Positions 42,717 to 54,419 of a DNA stretch of 64,000 nt are shown here, one piece after another. A program made the position numbers and the translations under genes. Source of the DNA: Parachaetomium inaequale (Eukaryota > Ascomycota > Sordariomycetes > Sordariales > Chaetomiaceae); contig MU854456.1 of the NCBI GenBank assembly GCA_033296685.1, positions 1-64,000 of the forward strand. Direction: 5' to 3'. The stretch's first letter is position 1. Each line of letters opens with the position of its first letter. Below the pieces are notes generated by a model. It was given only the letters and a program-made list of their open reading frames with translations. It did not search any database and was not told the origin of the DNA.

Positions 42717-43346
42717 GCGGTGAGAACGGAACACCGAGCCGATGCCGCACCGCGTGTGGCTATCGCGCGCTCGTGTTGCGGCGTTGATCGTTGATCTTCT
42801 TCTTGTATTGATTTTTGTCTCGATTTCCTCTGGACAGGCTTTTGGGTCGGCGACAGCAGGAGCTGCAGGTACATAACCCGCTGCGACGGACTTAATCCGC
42901 AGTGCAAAGGGCCTGGTGCGCACGAGAAGACGAAGTTTCGTTTGATGATGACAGGACGCGGGATGACGCCGGGGTGGGCGGCTTAATGAGGGGGACGGGG
43001 GGAGGGTCTGGCGGGTGTTCTAGGAGCTAGCACTATATCCATTTGCTTTTTAGGTTGGGTTCCTTGATGTTTGAGATGTGATCTGATGACTGAGGCACGC
43101 TGGCTTGGGTGAGGGCTGCAACACTGTTCTGAGACGGCGGACAATCGCTTTGTCTCCTGTCCTTTGTCCCTTCCAACAATCCCTTTATGCCGCATACAAT
43201 CTGTTGAGATATATTTACAGGCTCCCACGACCTCTTCTAAACCTCCCAAGGACGACTAAACAAATCCATCACTGTCCATATCTCCAAAAGCAACGCAAAA
43301 GTTCGAATCACGACACAACCACCCAACTCAAAACAAGCCACCAACC
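42717..43346. other. Intergenic
   Basis: No gene seen. Confidence 0.5.
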
Positions 43347-44471
43347 ATGCCGACCACGCAAACCCCAACCCCCCACCTCCCCCTCCCCCGCGACATCACA
43401 ACCGACATCCTCACCCGCTCCCTCTCCTGCCCGCCGGCCTGCGCCCTCGCCCTCCTCTGCCCGGACTGGTCCCTCTGCCGCCGCCGCAACCCGGCCCTCG
43501 AGGCCGTCCTCCGCACCACCCGCGTCGACACCTACACCTTACCCCTCGACTCTACCAAAGAAAAGGGAATCATCTCCACGACGTTTGACCACGCCGAGGC
43601 GGACCACATCGGCCTCGGCCTCCCGTGCATGCGCGATCCGCGCGAGAAGTACGGCCCCCGTAGCGGGATGCCGCGGGATCTGAGGAGGGAGTTGGTTCGA
43701 CGGTGGGTGGGCGGGAGCGTGGTTGCTGTCTCGCAGCGGGAGGAGCCCATGAGGGTGGGGCCGTTGTGGGGGGTGGATTTGGAGGGGATGGGGGAGGGGG
43801 TGGCTCTCCTCCGGGAGGAGAGGGCTGTTGGGTTGCTGCCGTATGAGGATGATCTTGTTGTGCTGGGTAGGACTGGTAGGGTTGCCGTGTGCGGGGTTGA
43901 TTGGCGGGAGAAGGAGGCTTTGCCGCCTTCTTTAGAAGGTGGGGAGGGGGAGTATTTGTACGAGAGGATGAGGCATTTGGTGGTGAATAGCGTGTTGGGG
44001 CTGGCCGAGGTTGAGGCGGAGGAGCTGGGGTTGCTGCCCGGGACCTGGTGCGCGCAGACGAGGCGGAATCTGTTGTACTTGCAGGACAGGCTCGAGTATG
44101 AGCGCGTGGCGCACTTGCGGCTGCGGTGGGGTGCGCTGGAGCGGCTGGAGACGCTTGCCCTGGATCTGAGGGGGTACAGCTTGCCGACGCACGGGTATTT
44201 CTACGACGCGGACGTGGTGGAGCTTGCGCGGTCGCTTCAGGGGAAGGGGTTGAAGCTGTTGGTGATTGCCGGGCTGCGGTCGTGGCGGTTCTATCCCGGT
44301 TTCGAACCGGCGGATATTGCGGAGGCGGAGGGGGGGAAATGGGATCCCACCCTGGCGGCGTGGGTGAGCGAGAAGAGGGGGAGAGGGATCAACTGGTTCA
44401 AGATGTTCAAGGGCGCGTTGCGGCCTGGGGGAAGGCTTGTGTTTGTGGATAAGTCTAACGGGAAGTGGTGA
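43347..44471 (+). CDS. Uncharacterised 374-aa protein
   Basis: Single exon, 374 aa. I do not recognise a domain. The N-terminus (LPLPRDITTDILTRSLSCPPACALALLCPDWSLCRRRN) has the feel of a degenerate F-box-like start as seen in many fungal orphan proteins, but the match is weak. The middle is Glu/Arg-rich. Towards the end come LETLALDLRGYSLPTHGYFYDADVVELARSL and KLLVIAGLRSWRFYPGF, consistent with a leucine-rich, ligand-counting type fold, then a polar tail. The long open frame, good codon composition and a clean 5' leader before the ATG argue that it is real. Confidence 0.65.
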   Translation: MPTTQTPTPHLPLPRDITTDILTRSLSCPPACALALLCPDWSLCRRRNPALEAVLRTTRVDTYTLPLDSTKEKGIISTTFDHAEADHIGLGLPCMRDPREKYGPRSGMPRDLRRELVRRWVGGSVVAVSQREEPMRVGPLWGVDLEGMGEGVALLREERAVGLLPYEDDLVVLGRTGRVAVCGVDWREKEALPPSLEGGEGEYLYERMRHLVVNSVLGLAEVEAEELGLLPGTWCAQTRRNLLYLQDRLEYERVAHLRLRWGALERLETLALDLRGYSLPTHGYFYDADVVELARSLQGKGLKLLVIAGLRSWRFYPGFEPADIAEAEGGKWDPTLAAWVSEKRGRGINWFKMFKGALRPGGRLVFVDKSNGKW

Positions 44472-45273
44472 TGTCGGTGTGGCAGAGGGTTCCCGTCCTG
44501 TTGGTTGCTGGGGTATGGAGGCCGTTGAGATTATCTCATATGCCTCTAGTCCACCGCGGTGCGTATAATGGCTTGTCTGTATTCTTGCTCATTATAGGTC
44601 TACTGTACACCGCTTCACCTCAAGTACAACTCTTGTCTCTCTCTAATTTGCTTCCTCTTTTCATTTTCACTCGTCGTATGTCTTTCCCATTGACTCGAAA
44701 TCTAACAGTGCAGTACCTCAATCACATGTGGGTTAACTAATCGCTCCTTGCCCTATGCCATGACTTGCAACAATGACGAATGATATACATAGAACTATGT
44801 ACAGCCGCTAATTATGGATTCCAGCTCGAGTCCAGCCCCGAGGTTAGAAACCTACGCTCTCCCGTGGTTGTGATCTGAGAGTTCCTGTCACTTTGGGTCT
44901 GTCTCTGTTCATCTGCCATCTCCCATCGTCTTGAGAGACCTAGTTCGCCTCTCGACAGGAGCTGCAATGCCCATCCATATCAACCTCCCCAGTTCCGGAC
45001 ACTCGGTATGACTCCTCCGCTGGCCGCGCAGACTGGCAGCGTTGTGCGGGCCGCCTGGCACCTGTCTGCTGCAAGATATGCAACACCTGATCTTCAACTC
45101 GGCCTATATGTACTCAACGCTCCGGCTGCAGCTTCTGCTTGCTAAATAAGCCTGGCTATGGGCACACCCGGCGAGTCTTAAATAGGGCTCCTGCTTTTGG
45201 CTCACAGTGAACTTTTTTCCTTTCTGCCCTCACGCAAATCACCGTGGTTGACAGACCACAGTATCCGACAACC
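44472..45273. other. Intergenic
   Basis: No gene seen. CTTAAATAGG at about 45177-45186 may be the TATA element of the RBR gene, 88 bp before its ATG. Confidence 0.45.
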
Positions 45274-46339
45274 ATGCGTCGCCGACCCTTCGACGAGTCC
45301 CCGAGGATGCGCTCGTTGCTAAGTCGCTATCCCCCTCGGCGGCGAAACCCGCCGCATGAGCAAAATCGCCCTGGCTTTTCCATGGACCACTCGCCAGACA
45401 TTCCGCCAGACCTCCGGCCGAACCGCCAGCAGTGCAGCACCTGCATCGAGGCCAAGAAGCCGAGCGAGATGCCTGGCCAAATCTCGCCGCGCTGCAAGCA
45501 CCAGCCAACGGTCTGCAAAGACTGCCTCAAGAACTGGCTGCAGTCAAGCATCGAGCAGGGCGCCTGGGACAGGCTGAAGTGCCCAGACTGCTCGGAGCCG
45601 CTGGAGTGGCAGGACGTCAAGCAGCACGCCTCCGACGAGACCTTCACCCGCTACGACAGCCTGGTCCTTCGCGCGGCGCTCTCGGAGGACCCTACTTTCC
45701 ACTTCTGCCTCTCCCCGACGTGCGGGTCGGGCCAGATGTATGAGGCCAAGTGCTCACGGTTCGAGTGCGTAGCCTGCACGGCGTCGTCTTGTCTCGAGCA
45801 CAGCGTGCCCTGGCACTGGGGCGAAACGTGCGAGGAATACGACGAGCGAAGCCGCGGCCACAGGGAGGCCGAGCAGGCGTCGGAGCGGGCGGTTCGAGAG
45901 TCGAGCAGGTCCTGTCCCAAGTGCAAGAGGGACGTCCACAAGTACGCGGGGTGCAATCACATCACATGTAGGCCCCTCCGCGACCCCCCTTCACCCTCCC
46001 TCCCCTCCCGCAACCCCCCACCCCGCCAACCACGACCGAGACCCCATCGCTAACTCACCATGTGTTTGCCCCCTAGGCATCTGCGGCCATGACTGGTGTT
46101 ACATCTGCGCCAGCCCCTGGCAGCGTACCCCGGACGGCGCCCTCCTTTTCTGCGAGCACGCGCCCGGATGCACCGAGGGCAACGCGTTGCAGGACGCCTT
46201 CGACGAGCTCAACCCGGAGTTCGCTTGGCAAAATTTCCTCCCGCCTCTGGTAGCGGATCAAGTGCGCCCAGAGGATGCGTGGGAGGAGATAAGTCAGTTA
46301 TTCGCTGAAGCTACGAGGGATGGGCGGTTGCATGTGTGA
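45274..46339 (+). CDS. RBR-type (RING-IBR-RING) E3 ubiquitin ligase
   Basis: Two exons (45274-45967, 46077-46339) with a 109-bp intron give 318 aa. Zinc modules in order: RING1 from Cys54 (CSTCIEA...CKHQPTVCKDCL...CPDC), IBR at about 145-186 (FHFCLSPTCGSG, FECVACTASSCLEH, HWGETC), and RING2 from Cys214 (CPKCKRDVHKYAGCNHITC-ICGHDWCYIC), the last part created by the splice. By family analogy the RING2 cysteine at the GCNH motif, Cys227, would carry the ubiquitin thioester. The short C-terminus (about 70 aa) is unremarkable. The first 45 residues are Arg/Pro-rich and disordered. The ATG at 45274 is the first in frame; the frame is open 10 codons upstream only through a GTG. Substrate is unknown. 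Confidence 0.9.
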
Positions 46340-49255
46340 GACAGTGAGAGGAGAGCGGGCTGTTTATCTCGTTGTATTTCTTTTGTCTTCTTTTTTCTTC
46401 GTATTTTCTCTCGTTTGCTCTCTCTCTTTCCTTTCTGTGGATTTTTTCAAGGGCTTTTTTGTCTTCTTGTTGGATAGGAGTCGGTCCTGCTGCCTCTGCC
46501 GCTTACTACCGTACCTACTAGCTTGGGGACGTTCTTTAGTTGTGGCTGGGTTCGGGGGTTGGCGTGTATTGTCTTTTTTGGTTGCCTGGGATTGGAAATA
46601 CATGAGATATGGTCATCGGCTGGGTAAAGAGGCGTCGTGGGTTGTTCTTGGCGGTGGTTGTTTTGCGATTTCCCGGACTGGGCTTGCGGATTTGGATATG
46701 GCACTGGACATAGCGGACGGAGTTGAGATGCGTTTATGCGCGGCGCTCACAGTTCTTTGGGTACATGGCAGATGCTGAACAATGCCATACTTTTCGACTT
46801 GCGACTATGAGAAAGTGAGAAGCGACTGTGTTATTGTCACGGTGTGGCTCAGAAGGAGACAGCATTTGGACTGTAAACAACCGTCCTTGACAGATACGCA
46901 ATGTGAGCAACCTCTACCGCTACGACCACGACAACCACAGCAACGGCTACAGTGATAATGTTAACGACAAGCTGACGAGTTCCATCGCTACAGCCCCGGA
47001 AGACGCATGCCCACGATCTATAGAGGTAGTGGGCTGTATAGGATAGGGACTGTGGGCGGTTATCTGATCCGGTTCCACGGCCTACCTTGCATATCGAGTC
47101 AAAAGTGCCACGGACTCAAGCACATCCTGACCGGATCACTGTGTTACATTCCAAGGAATACGACACTCCAGGCAAGGCCGTCGGGTAGACCCGATGGTGA
47201 TGAGCCCGCAACTTGACCCCTTGGTCGTCAGTCCGAGCCCCAGGCTAACCTCGCTCGCCTCGTTAGCTTGCTGAGATTCGAACCTGAGTTTGGCGGCTAC
47301 TTTGGCATTTATTATCACGACTAGCTCCCGCTGCTGGCGGTTGTTGATGGAAACGGCAAGGTCCCGCGGCCAAGGCTCGTGTTGTATCTGGCAGGGAGCC
47401 GCCAAGCGCCCTTCTTTTCACCTCGTACGCGATATTCCGGGTCGAATGGCGCATGTGGTAGAGTATGGAGGCTCTCGACTGCTCCCCAGGGATGACTTAG
47501 GGCGCACTTCGAGGCATGCTCGAGGGAATGGGCCGAGATGCCAAGGGCGGTTCGGCGATGAAGTCATCGGGATTTCAGCAAGCCGGCGCTGTCATTTCCC
47601 TTGTCGCGCAAGTCATGCGTGAAACAGGGCTGTCCGTTGTCTTGCGTCTCTTTGGATAGCCGCCCGAAGCCCGCAGGCGCCCGCCCAGCGATGGTCAGGC
47701 GCCATGACTCGGAAGGGTCACGCAGCCTTCGACCACAGGCATGCTCCTGGCTGTGAATCAAAGACGAAAACCGGCAACGTTGTCCCGGTGTAGCTTGATT
47801 CAAATAGCCATATGGCGGGTGGCAAGGGAAGAAGGCGGCGGCGGCTTCGCCCTCGACAGGCGAAACATTGTTTCGAAGGTCAAACACGGAGCCGGGCTCG
47901 CGTGGAACCAGGTTTGAGCAGCCGAGGGTTCCGTTCACAATCCCCTTGTCCAAGTTCTGCCGTACTCCGGGCATGCTGCCTCCCGCGAACCAGCAAGATC
48001 GAGGCCGTTGCCGCCGTCGCCGGAAGCCTGCAGAATGGGCAGATCGCTCGACTCGAACAGAAGGAAGAGAAGAGCGCGCTTCCCTGCAGAACACGCAAGT
48101 CGGCACTTGCGCCGGATTGGCTCGAGCTTTGCTCCCCAGCTTCCCCGCAAAGCCTATCGGCCGGCAGACTGCTCTAAACAGACTGTGGTACTGCCTAGGC
48201 TGACCAAGATAAGCTGGGTTCTGCCAATTGATCACCAGATCAAAGAACGAAAGGGAGCAAGAAAAAATGGAGATATAAAGACGAAGAAAAAAGGCAATGA
48301 AGGTAGACGGAAGGCACCCGGTAAAGAAGGCAAAGCACTTGCATAGCGGGACGAAAGCTGGCAACCATGGTTCAATCATCAAACCTCAACCGTTTCTTCC
48401 CGAGCAGAGGCTGGAGACTCCGGCATGGTCTGTTTAGGGAGCCGGAATGGGCAGTCTCAGGGCCCACCATCCCGCGTTCACTCGGTGATCGAAAACCGCC
48501 GATCACAACTTGGAGGCTCTGGTCGACAACGGTAACCATCCATGCGTTTGTTGACGATTCCGCATCCCACCGAGCATTCTTTCTGAGGCCTCGTTGACTC
48601 GGAGGTTGTACACAGTACACAGTAACTACTTCGATTCGCCCTCTCTTCATTCATTCGCAGTCGAGGACATTCCAGTTGTCCACAATCGCGATCAACGGCT
48701 GTTTGCTGGTGGCGGCGGCTAAGCGACGCCTCGGCCTTTCCAGGTTGCTCTCGCTGTGGAGACAACTCAACGCGACCACTCGCATCTTCAAAGGCGGACT
48801 TTGAACTCCTCCTGGCCCCGTGCCATTCGGTTGACGGCGCCTGCTTCCTTCCAATCTGAGCACCGGGATGCTGAATGCAGAACATCGCCAATTCCCCATC
48901 CAGGGCCACGCTCGCGCGTGATTGGCCGCTGCACCACGGCTCAGGGGCGCCTGCAAGGTACGGTGCGTCCAGGGCGTGCAGGTGCGTGGGATGGCAGGAC
49001 CCTGCCCCTGTCGATGGCGCTGGGGGCCTTCCCCAAAGGGGATTGGGATGGCACCCTTTTGTGGCCCCCCTGGCAAATCGCCGGCGCTAATGCGACCTCC
49101 GCACAGATGGCGGCCGTCCACTCCTTTTTGCTCCCTTTCTTTCAGTCCAGAGACAGCCCTTTCGCCCTTTGCCGAGCCCCTTCGTCGCTCTCAATGTGTT
49201 AATTAATTGCCTGATCCAGACCCAATCGAAGGGGGGGTAGTGCGACAAAGGACTT
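46340..49255. other. Gene-free region, 2.9 kb
   Basis: No convincing gene on either strand. A T-rich tract (about 46371-46470) is the likely 3' UTR of the RBR gene. ORFs of up to 270 codons on the minus strand (for example 47564-48382) have Arg/Pro/Ser-biased, non-protein-like text and no conserved motif. It probably includes the promoter and leader of the coiled-coil gene. Confidence 0.5.
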
Positions 49256-52200
49256 ATGAATGCCGCTATGGCTGCTCCAGGACCCTCGCCCGACGGCGAC
49301 TTGGTGCCAGCACCCGCCGTCGTCCCCGTCGTCCCCGTCTTCCCCGACTCTGACACACAAGCTGCGTCGTCTGAAGTCGTTCCCGCTCGCTTGCCACCGC
49401 GCCCGGTCCCCCACCCTCTCCCCCTCGAAACACACGGCCAAACGGACGCCTTCCCCGAGCTGGTGTCGGTGTTACCGAAACACCCACTCCCGAGCCCACG
49501 CACCGGCCGGTCCCAGAGCCTGGCTCACCTGTCGGGCCCCATCAAGCGGAAGCCGTTGTCGTCGACCGCCTCGCCCGCCGCCGTCCGCTTCTCCAAGGGG
49601 GCCGCAGCCTATGCCGACATCCTCGCCGACCTTCCCCGGCCCGAGCAGCGCTTCGCCAGGTCGTGCTCGCTCGACAGCCCGACCCTCTACGAGTTCCCCG
49701 ATCAGGGGAGCCTGCTGGCGACCACGAGCTCGCTGAACACCGTGTTGGACTGGCCGCCGAGTCCAGACACCAGCCAACCGTAGGTCCTGACTCGCTGGGT
49801 AAAACGGTGGCAATATCGGGCTAACCGGGCTTTCTTGATCAGATCATCTCCCGCCTCCGACTACTTACCTCAGCCAGCCGTCCCGGCTGTCGGTGCGGGA
49901 GACGCGCAGCTGCGAAACATTGCGGGAAACAACCCTGCAGCGGCTCAAACCTCGCACACACTTTCCGAGGACGAGAGCCTTAGCGCCGAGACGGCCAGTC
50001 TGACCAGTCAGGACTCGTCCCCGTACGAGCTGGATGATCTGTACTCGATCCCCGACTCGCCCGAGTCACCCGGAGGCAAGCGCACGACCATCATTAATAC
50101 TAATACCAAAACCATGTCCATGCTCGCGCGCAAGTCGCCCCCTCCACAGCTCAAACTCGGGACCAACACTAGAGACGTACCGGCTACGGGTTCAGAACCG
50201 TCACCTGAACAGACTAATCTTAATAAGCCGCTGCCGAAATCCCCGGCTTCCTCCAAACTCAGCGCCTTCTTTGGCTGGGCCACCTCGCCGTCACCCACCA
50301 CCGCGACCGACTACTCGGACAAAGGTTTCTCGCCCCTTCCCTCGCCCGAGTCGCCCAAGCCGGCGACCGCTGTGACCGAGTCCTATGAGACTTCGATCAC
50401 TTCAAAGAGTGCGACCTTCAATGCTACCGAGGACAACTCCCTACACTATTGCGAAGCCTATCTCCAGACACCCGCAGACAGCACAACCTCACTTGGCCAG
50501 CTCGAAGAGATGGAGGACGAGCTGAAGGCCATCAGCGTCGAATTGGCCTCGTCCATTCGGCGCGAGATGGACTTGGAAGACCTAGTCGACAGGCTGCAGG
50601 AGCAGGTCAACAACCCGCAGGCGCCCGGGAAACGGACCAGCGACTATTTTTCCGACTCTGGCTACAGCTCAGCCAAGTTTAGCGATTATGACCACGCGAA
50701 GGAGGAAATCTCACAGATCCAGCGCAGGGCCGAACAGGAAAAGGCCCAGCTCCGGTTGGAGCTGACGAACAAGCTGCAAGATGAGCGCTCGAAGCGTCGG
50801 GCGCTGGACCAACAGATCCAGGAGCTATCACAAAAGGCGTCTGAGCTTAATGTTGCTCAGCTCGACAGCAGTGACGCCAGCGGCCGGGTCAAGGAACTTG
50901 AGAGCACGTGCGAGGACCTCAGCAGGAGGTTGTCGGACGAGCGCGTGGTCAAGACCAACCTCGAAGACCTCCTCCGCGCCCTAAAGGGAGAACTCCAGAC
51001 GGCGTCGAATGAGCGCGACAACCTACGCGACGAGATTGTCCCCCAATTGCGCGCCCGCGTCGAGGGCCTGGAGGCCGAGGCTGCCGACCAGGCGAGACTC
51101 GCCTACGACACGTCCAAGATGCAGCAGGAGCTGCAGTCACTCAAGTCGCAGAATGCCGAGCTGCATCTGCTCAGGTCCCAGACCCCCGAGCTCAAGCAGA
51201 CGGCGACTCGCATGTCGCTGGGGCTGTCGAGGTCCGCATCCGTCACGGGCGGCCCGCTCAGGAAGAACTTGAGCCGCCCGCAATCCATCACACGATCCAA
51301 CACCACAAAACTGAGCGAACCTCGCGATGTCCTGGCTGAGAGGCTAAAGGATGTCGAGGCACAGCGGGACGCCTTGCACAGCGCGCTCAGGAGCCTGCTC
51401 GAGAGGCAAGATCTCCAGAACCGCGAGAACTCCAAGAGGATACGGCAGCTCGAGATGGAGCGGGACCGCCTCCTCACGGCGTCGCCCAAGAAGGCCGGCT
51501 ATGAGAGGGAAGTGTCTGTCCTCCGCGACGAGATCAGCGTGCTTCGCCGCCGGGCAGAGGAAGCCATCGAGCAGAAGTGGCAGGTCGAGAAGGGCCTGTC
51601 CGGGCTCAAGATGGACCTGGACCGGGCCGAGGGCGAGATCGCATCCCTGCGCAGCCTCCTCCAGGAGAAGGACATCCTGATCCCCGAGGCTCTTGCCCGC
51701 CCAGGCAGCAGCCACAGCGAGCACGATCTGCCCGTCAGCTCACACTCGCTTGAGCAGGCATATCAAGACCTGCAAGCCGCATACATGGATGCGCTGGAGC
51801 GCATCAAGGCGCTCGAGGAGAACACCAGGGCGGACGAGAAGACGCAAAGCGCCCTGCAGCACCTCGAGCAATCCCTCTCGGCCGCCGTCTCAGACCGCGA
51901 CCACGCCCGCACCGAGGCCACTTCGTACCTCGCCCAGCTCGAGACCATGCAGACCCTTGAGAAGCAGCACCTCGACACGGAGCGCGACCTCGCCGAGCAG
52001 CTCCACGAATCCGCCCGCCGCGTCGAGGACCTTGCGCAGCAAGTCCGCGCCCAGCTCGACGCCAACGCGGCGCTGCGCACCCGCCTGGCCGACACCATCG
52101 CGCGCGGCAACGCCGAGCAGCGCGTCAGCACGGAGCGCATCGCCGGCATGCAGGCGCGTCTGCGCACCCTCGAGGAGCAGGTCGTCGCGGCTCAGACGGG

Positions 52201-52756
52201 CGCCGAGGAGCGCGTCGCCCGCCACGAGGAGGAGCTCCTCGCCCTCAAGGACGCCCACAGCGCCCAGCTGCACCGCCTGCGCGACGCCTCGGGCGGCCTG
52301 CGCCGCGGCAGCGGCGGCGGGCCGAGAGTCTTCCCGCCCAAATCGCCCCTCTCGCCCATGTTCAGCCTCCGGTCCCAGCAGGGACAGGGCCAGGGCACAT
52401 CCCCGCGCATGTCCACGCCGCCCTTCCTCGGCGTTGCCGGCCCCAACGGCAGCACCAACGGCCCCCGGCCCAGCAGCGGCCTGCGCCGCGCGGCGACGGA
52501 GCCCGTCGACATGACGGCGCAGGTGGACACGCTCAAGGGCCGGGTCGCGGCGCTCGAGGGCGCGCTGGCGTCGGCCGACGCCGAGATGCAGGAGGTTGTC
52601 GGGCGCATGAACACGGCGCAGATGGAGGTGCTGCAGCTGCAGGAGCAGCGGGAGGAGGCGGTGCGCGAGACGAGGCGGCTGCAGCGGGTGCTGGAGGAGG
52701 AGAGGGTGAGGGTGTTTGAGGGGCGGTTTAGGAGTTTGTCGACTGAGGTTAGGTGA
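49256..52756 (+). CDS. Large coiled-coil protein, function unknown
   Basis: Exon 1 is 49256-49779, the intron 49780-49842 (63 bp, GTAGGT...CAG, branch CTAAC) and exon 2 49843-52756, giving 1145 aa. The first roughly 400 residues are Pro/Ser-rich and disordered (KPLPKSPASSKLSAFFGW). From about 405 (EEMEDELKAISVELASSIRREMDLEDLVDRL) to about 965 the protein is heptad-rich coiled coil (QIQRRAEQEKAQLRLELTNKL, ERLKDVEAQRDALHSALRSLL). A Ser/Pro break follows (FPPKSPLSPMFSL, TSTPPFLGV-like), and then a final coiled coil to the C-terminus. Similar fungal proteins are annotated as M-protein-repeat or involucrin-repeat proteins without a demonstrated function. It could be a cytoskeletal, polarity or septal scaffold, but that is inference. 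The first exon alone ends at the TAG inside the intron, so the splice is needed. Confidence 0.85.
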
Positions 52757-54419
52757 TTTGTCTCCTTTACAGGGGGAGGGGGTGAGTGAGGGGTTGTGTG
52801 GGTGTGTGGGTGTGCATCATGCGGCGTTTTTTTGGGGGGGGGAAGGGGAGGGTTGGTTATTTGGCTTCGTTTGGTTCCAAACTTCTTTTTTTTTGGAATA
52901 TCCCTGTTGGAATACCCTACGGCATTTCTTTTTTGGAAAGAAATGGGCTATTTCTTCATTTTTCACCTCGGGCATACCCCTCTCCCTCCCTGGCTTGGTT
53001 GGGGCTTTGCATAGCAGGTCTGCTGCATTTTTTGGTTGGGGTCGGGGGCTTGTTCCCCCCTCCCTTGCCTTCAGTTCTGGAACTGCGCCACCGGGAGTGG
53101 CTTGCGTCTGTCCGGTGGAATACGGGCTTTATAAAGGATTAGATGGGGGAGCTTACTTAGTGTATATTGTTAGTTGTATTGGTTGGAGGTGGTGGATTGT
53201 CTGGGTTCCTTGGTTGGACAGGACTCAAGTTGGGAGGAAAAGGGGTGGACTGTTGTCTACTGGGTATGGTATATACATGAATGACTCTGAGCATGACTTG
53301 GGTCTCTAGTTTAGTATAATGCTAAAACAAGTGAAACATTACCCTCGCGTTTTATATCTGCATTACGTTGTGACGGTTGTCTTTGATGGTTGGGCTGATC
53401 AAGGGACACATGCAAGACGCGGTCGCCTTCCGTGCAGTCCTTCCCAGCCCATCGCGACTCAGGCAATTTGATGTTCCGCTCATGTCGTCCTCGACGACGA
53501 TGGATGAGGCGCCTGACATGGCCGTTGAGCTCGAGGATCCCGACCTGTCGGAGACGGAGCGTGCTCTTCAAATGGAGACGCCGTATCCATACGGCAGTTA
53601 CTACAGTGCAGTACCTCAAGAAAGACAGCCTGCGATCACTTATGCCGCGGTTGCGGCCCTCGCTGACCACCTAGCTACCACGGACCGCTCCAACTCCCAA
53701 GGCATCGTGCACGCCGCCGGCCAACGACGCGGGGTCCAAACCTGCGGGAAGGGCGGTATATGGCCCTACCTAAGGGGATAGTAGCAGCATATGTTCTTGG
53801 TGGGAAAAAGGACGGCGGGTTATAGCGCCCAGAGGTCAGTTTTCTTCAGCAGTCAACGCATCCTGTAGAAGTCGAGGGATTGGTGTCTTTCGATGTCAAC
53901 TCGAGTTCGAGTTTGTCCCCGACATTGAGAATTAGTTGTGGTGAGTATTCGTAGAGATAGAGACGGGCAGCTCGCGTGCCTTGATTTTGATGATGCAAAT
54001 GGGTTCATGCGTGCGTTGCCCTGAGACAAGGGTTGGTGCAGGCATTGAAATGGGCACAAATGCTGACCAGACGAGGGTTAGGGTAAGGGTACTGTGCGGG
54101 AGCTGCAATCAGTCAGCTGCCCCAAACCACCATTATTGTGCAGATTGACAATAGCATGTGGCAAACAGAATAGTACTGGCTGCCGGACAATAGTGATGCA
54201 TTCGAGCGCTTAGTCGTCCTAATCTTGCATGCCCAAGTGAAAACCCCATTTCTCCCATCCAAAGCAGCAGCAGCGCTCCTCAGCTCGCCAAAAACCCGCC
54301 AAGCAGGACCAGGACCTAGCAGGACTCGGAGCCCCAACGCAGCGCGCGACTTGACCTTCATTTGGCAATCCAATCTCAATCTCTCTCCCTCTTGCTGGCA
54401 CTATGACCGGTGCGCCAAA
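52757..54419. other. Intergenic, 1.7 kb
   Basis: T/G-rich 3' UTR-like DNA at 52757-53200, then no convincing gene. A short telomere-like GGGTTAGGGTAAGGGTA occurs at about 54074-54091. Confidence 0.5.

Noticed and set aside
47272..47291. GGTTCGAATC-like T-loop on the minus strand (tRNA candidate)
   Set aside because: The flanking bases do not form a T-stem, and no acceptor or anticodon stem is visible.
47564..48382. Long minus-strand ORF (272 codons) in the 2.9-kb gap
   Set aside because: Biased composition, no motifs; other frames in the same stretch are equally open.
53386..53781. Possible 132-codon gene on the plus strand
   Set aside because: Plausible text in places (PYPYGSYYSAVP) but no motif, no splice support and a GC-poor leader. 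Not strong enough to call.
54074..54091. Telomere-like GGGTTAGGGTAAGGGTA
   Set aside because: Only about two imperfect units. Single-copy interstitial matches of this length arise by chance.
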